Source: Psychroserpens sp. NJDZ02
Lineage (GTDB): Bacteria; Bacteroidota; Bacteroidia; Flavobacteriales; Flavobacteriaceae
Assembly (NCBI RefSeq): GCF_004843725.1
Contig: NZ_CP039451.1
Location: 2,610,001 to 2,674,000 of the forward strand
Length of the DNA stretch: 64,000 bases
Reading direction: 5' to 3'
Under the pieces are notes generated by a model. That model was not told the origin of the DNA. It saw only the letters and a list, made by a program, of their open reading frames with translations, and searched no databases. Positions 63,376 to 64,000 of the stretch are shown here, piece by piece. Numbering within the stretch: position 1 is the first letter of the stretch; each line of letters starts with the position of its first letter. The position numbers and the translations under genes are program-made.

Positions 63376-63915
63376 ATGGATACTCAAGACATTTGGAAAT
63401 TACATGCAGACGACATCAGATATTTTATTTTTAGTAAAGTAAAAGATGCTGTGGTAGCGGACGATTTATTGCAAGAAACGTTTATAAAAGTGCACACTAA
63501 GCTAAAGACCTTAAAAGATGAAGATAAGATGAAGTCTTGGGTATTCTCTATAGCAAGATATACGGTTCTAGATTATTTTAGAAGTAAAAAAATAGTGTAT
63601 GAAACTACGGATGAAGATTTTATTTTTGAAGAACAAAAACTAGAGCATACAGAAGTTGATTGTTTGCATGGGATTATTAAAAGTTTGCCTAAAAAGTATC
63701 GTGATCCTTTGTTTTTAAGTGATATAAAAGGCTTGAAACAAAAGCAAATAGCGGAACAGTTAAACTTGCCTTTGCCAACCATAAAATCGCAAATACAACG
63801 GGGAAGAAAACTAATTGCTCAAGGTTTTGTTGATTGTTGTGATTTTATAATAAATGACGATGGTTTTTTGGTTGGAGAAATCAAAGACAAAGCAGACTGT
63901 AAAATGTGTCATTAA
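63376..63915 (+). CDS. SigZ-like ECF RNA polymerase sigma factor with Cys-rich tail
   Basis: A 179-aa ECF sigma factor. Region 2 (about 15-75, VKDAVVADDLLQETFIKVHTKLKTL..KSWVFSIARYTVLDYFRSKK) and region 4 (about 105-155, LPKKYRDPLFLSDIKGLKQKQIAEQLNLPLPTIKSQIQRGRKLI) are both clear. The tail contains DCCDFIINDDG and ends DCKMCH, with four cysteines. Similar cysteine-tailed ECF factors (SigZ group; CorE of Myxococcus, where such a tail senses copper) make a metal or redox sensor role plausible here. No anti-sigma gene is adjacent. Confidence 0.9.
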   Translation: MDTQDIWKLHADDIRYFIFSKVKDAVVADDLLQETFIKVHTKLKTLKDEDKMKSWVFSIARYTVLDYFRSKKIVYETTDEDFIFEEQKLEHTEVDCLHGIIKSLPKKYRDPLFLSDIKGLKQKQIAEQLNLPLPTIKSQIQRGRKLIAQGFVDCCDFIINDDGFLVGEIKDKADCKMCH

Positions 63916-63919
63916 TTAG

Positions 63920-63927
63920 TATCTTTG
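63920..63927 (+). promoter_or_regulatory. candidate -7 element of the partial gene at the window end
   Basis: TATCTTTG, an exact TAnnTTTG match, 50 bases before the last ATG. No good -33 element is seen. Confidence 0.4.
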
Positions 63928-63977
63928 CAATCTACTAGTTTACAAGTAGTCTCATTATATCTTATTTATATACATAA

Positions 63978-64000
63978 ATGTCGTTCAAAAAATACCATCC
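63978..64000 (+). CDS. start of a gene running off the window (partial)
   Basis: ATG at 63978 opens MSFKKYH, seven codons before the window ends. A TATCTTTG element lies 50 bases upstream. The first residues resemble those of DEAD/DEAH-box helicases in Flavobacteriia, but seven residues cannot support a product name. Confidence 0.4.

Overview
The window is a chromosomal segment of a low-GC member of the Bacteroidota, almost certainly a marine-type Flavobacteriaceae. The evidence is the TAnnTTTG promoter elements (several with an upstream TTG/TTTG), the lack of Shine-Dalgarno sequences, the BT_3928, DUF1599, DUF4293, DUF3078 and DUF4197 families, a secreted nuclease with a type IX secretion (T9SS) sorting domain, glutamine synthetases II and III, a Rho factor with a long Asn/Lys-rich insertion, and a fused IcmF-type acyl-CoA mutase. 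Gene order is mostly housekeeping. I see no prophage, insertion sequence, CRISPR array or integrative element.

Layout. 1-0.7 kb: end of an rRNA operon (23S 3' part, 5S, terminator). 1.4-5.1 kb: PIF1-like helicase convergent with an acyl-CoA dehydrogenase. 5.2-12.3 kb: anmK, an amino-acid dehydrogenase abutting nhaD, and an exbB-exbD-tonB-folC run. 12.4-16.9 kb: an unusual chaperone locus with a 97-aa GrpE-head-like protein, a divergent 828-aa Hsp70 and a convergent membrane protein. 17-19.4 kb: tRNA-Val and rho. 19.7-23.3 kb: DUF4293, a phosphodiesterase, truA and an ABC exporter. 23.4-31.2 kb: the folP-lipoprotein-cdaA run diverging from DUF1599, BT_3928, a DppB-like permease, tpiA and prmA. 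31.4-38.6 kb: a HEIGH-motif metalloprotease lipoprotein, clpS, small membrane proteins, a TlpA-like thioredoxin protein, tRNA-Arg with a 50-aa gene behind it, and an MscS channel.

38.7-48 kb: T9SS nuclease, a BlaI/BlaR1-type pair with a well-formed operator, a Na+/Ca2+ exchanger, and divergent glutamine synthetases II and III. 48.3-57.8 kb: purM, DUF3078, two paralogous membrane proteins, a small ABC unit, prfA, pyrF, a 59-bp tandem repeat, a BtuF-like protein and DUF4197. 57.9-62.4 kb: purU and the icmF-type mutase. 62.6-64 kb: OsmC, a 33-aa peptide with ten cysteines, and a SigZ-like ECF sigma factor with a Cys-rich tail, probably a metal or thiol stress module. The first bases of another gene follow.

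The most interesting signals are four. (1) The 12.4-16.9 kb chaperone locus pairs a stand-alone GrpE-head-like protein with a non-canonical Hsp70. (2) The Cys-rich peptide and Cys-tailed sigma factor are both preceded by AAC/ATC-N16-CGT ECF-like promoters. (3) A family of palindromic repeats is present as a tandem array at 55.6 kb, as a compensated variant behind icmF, and apparently inserted in frame inside icmF. (4) The blaI promoter is overlaid by a perfect 16-bp inverted repeat. All calls come from reading the sequence; no database search was possible.
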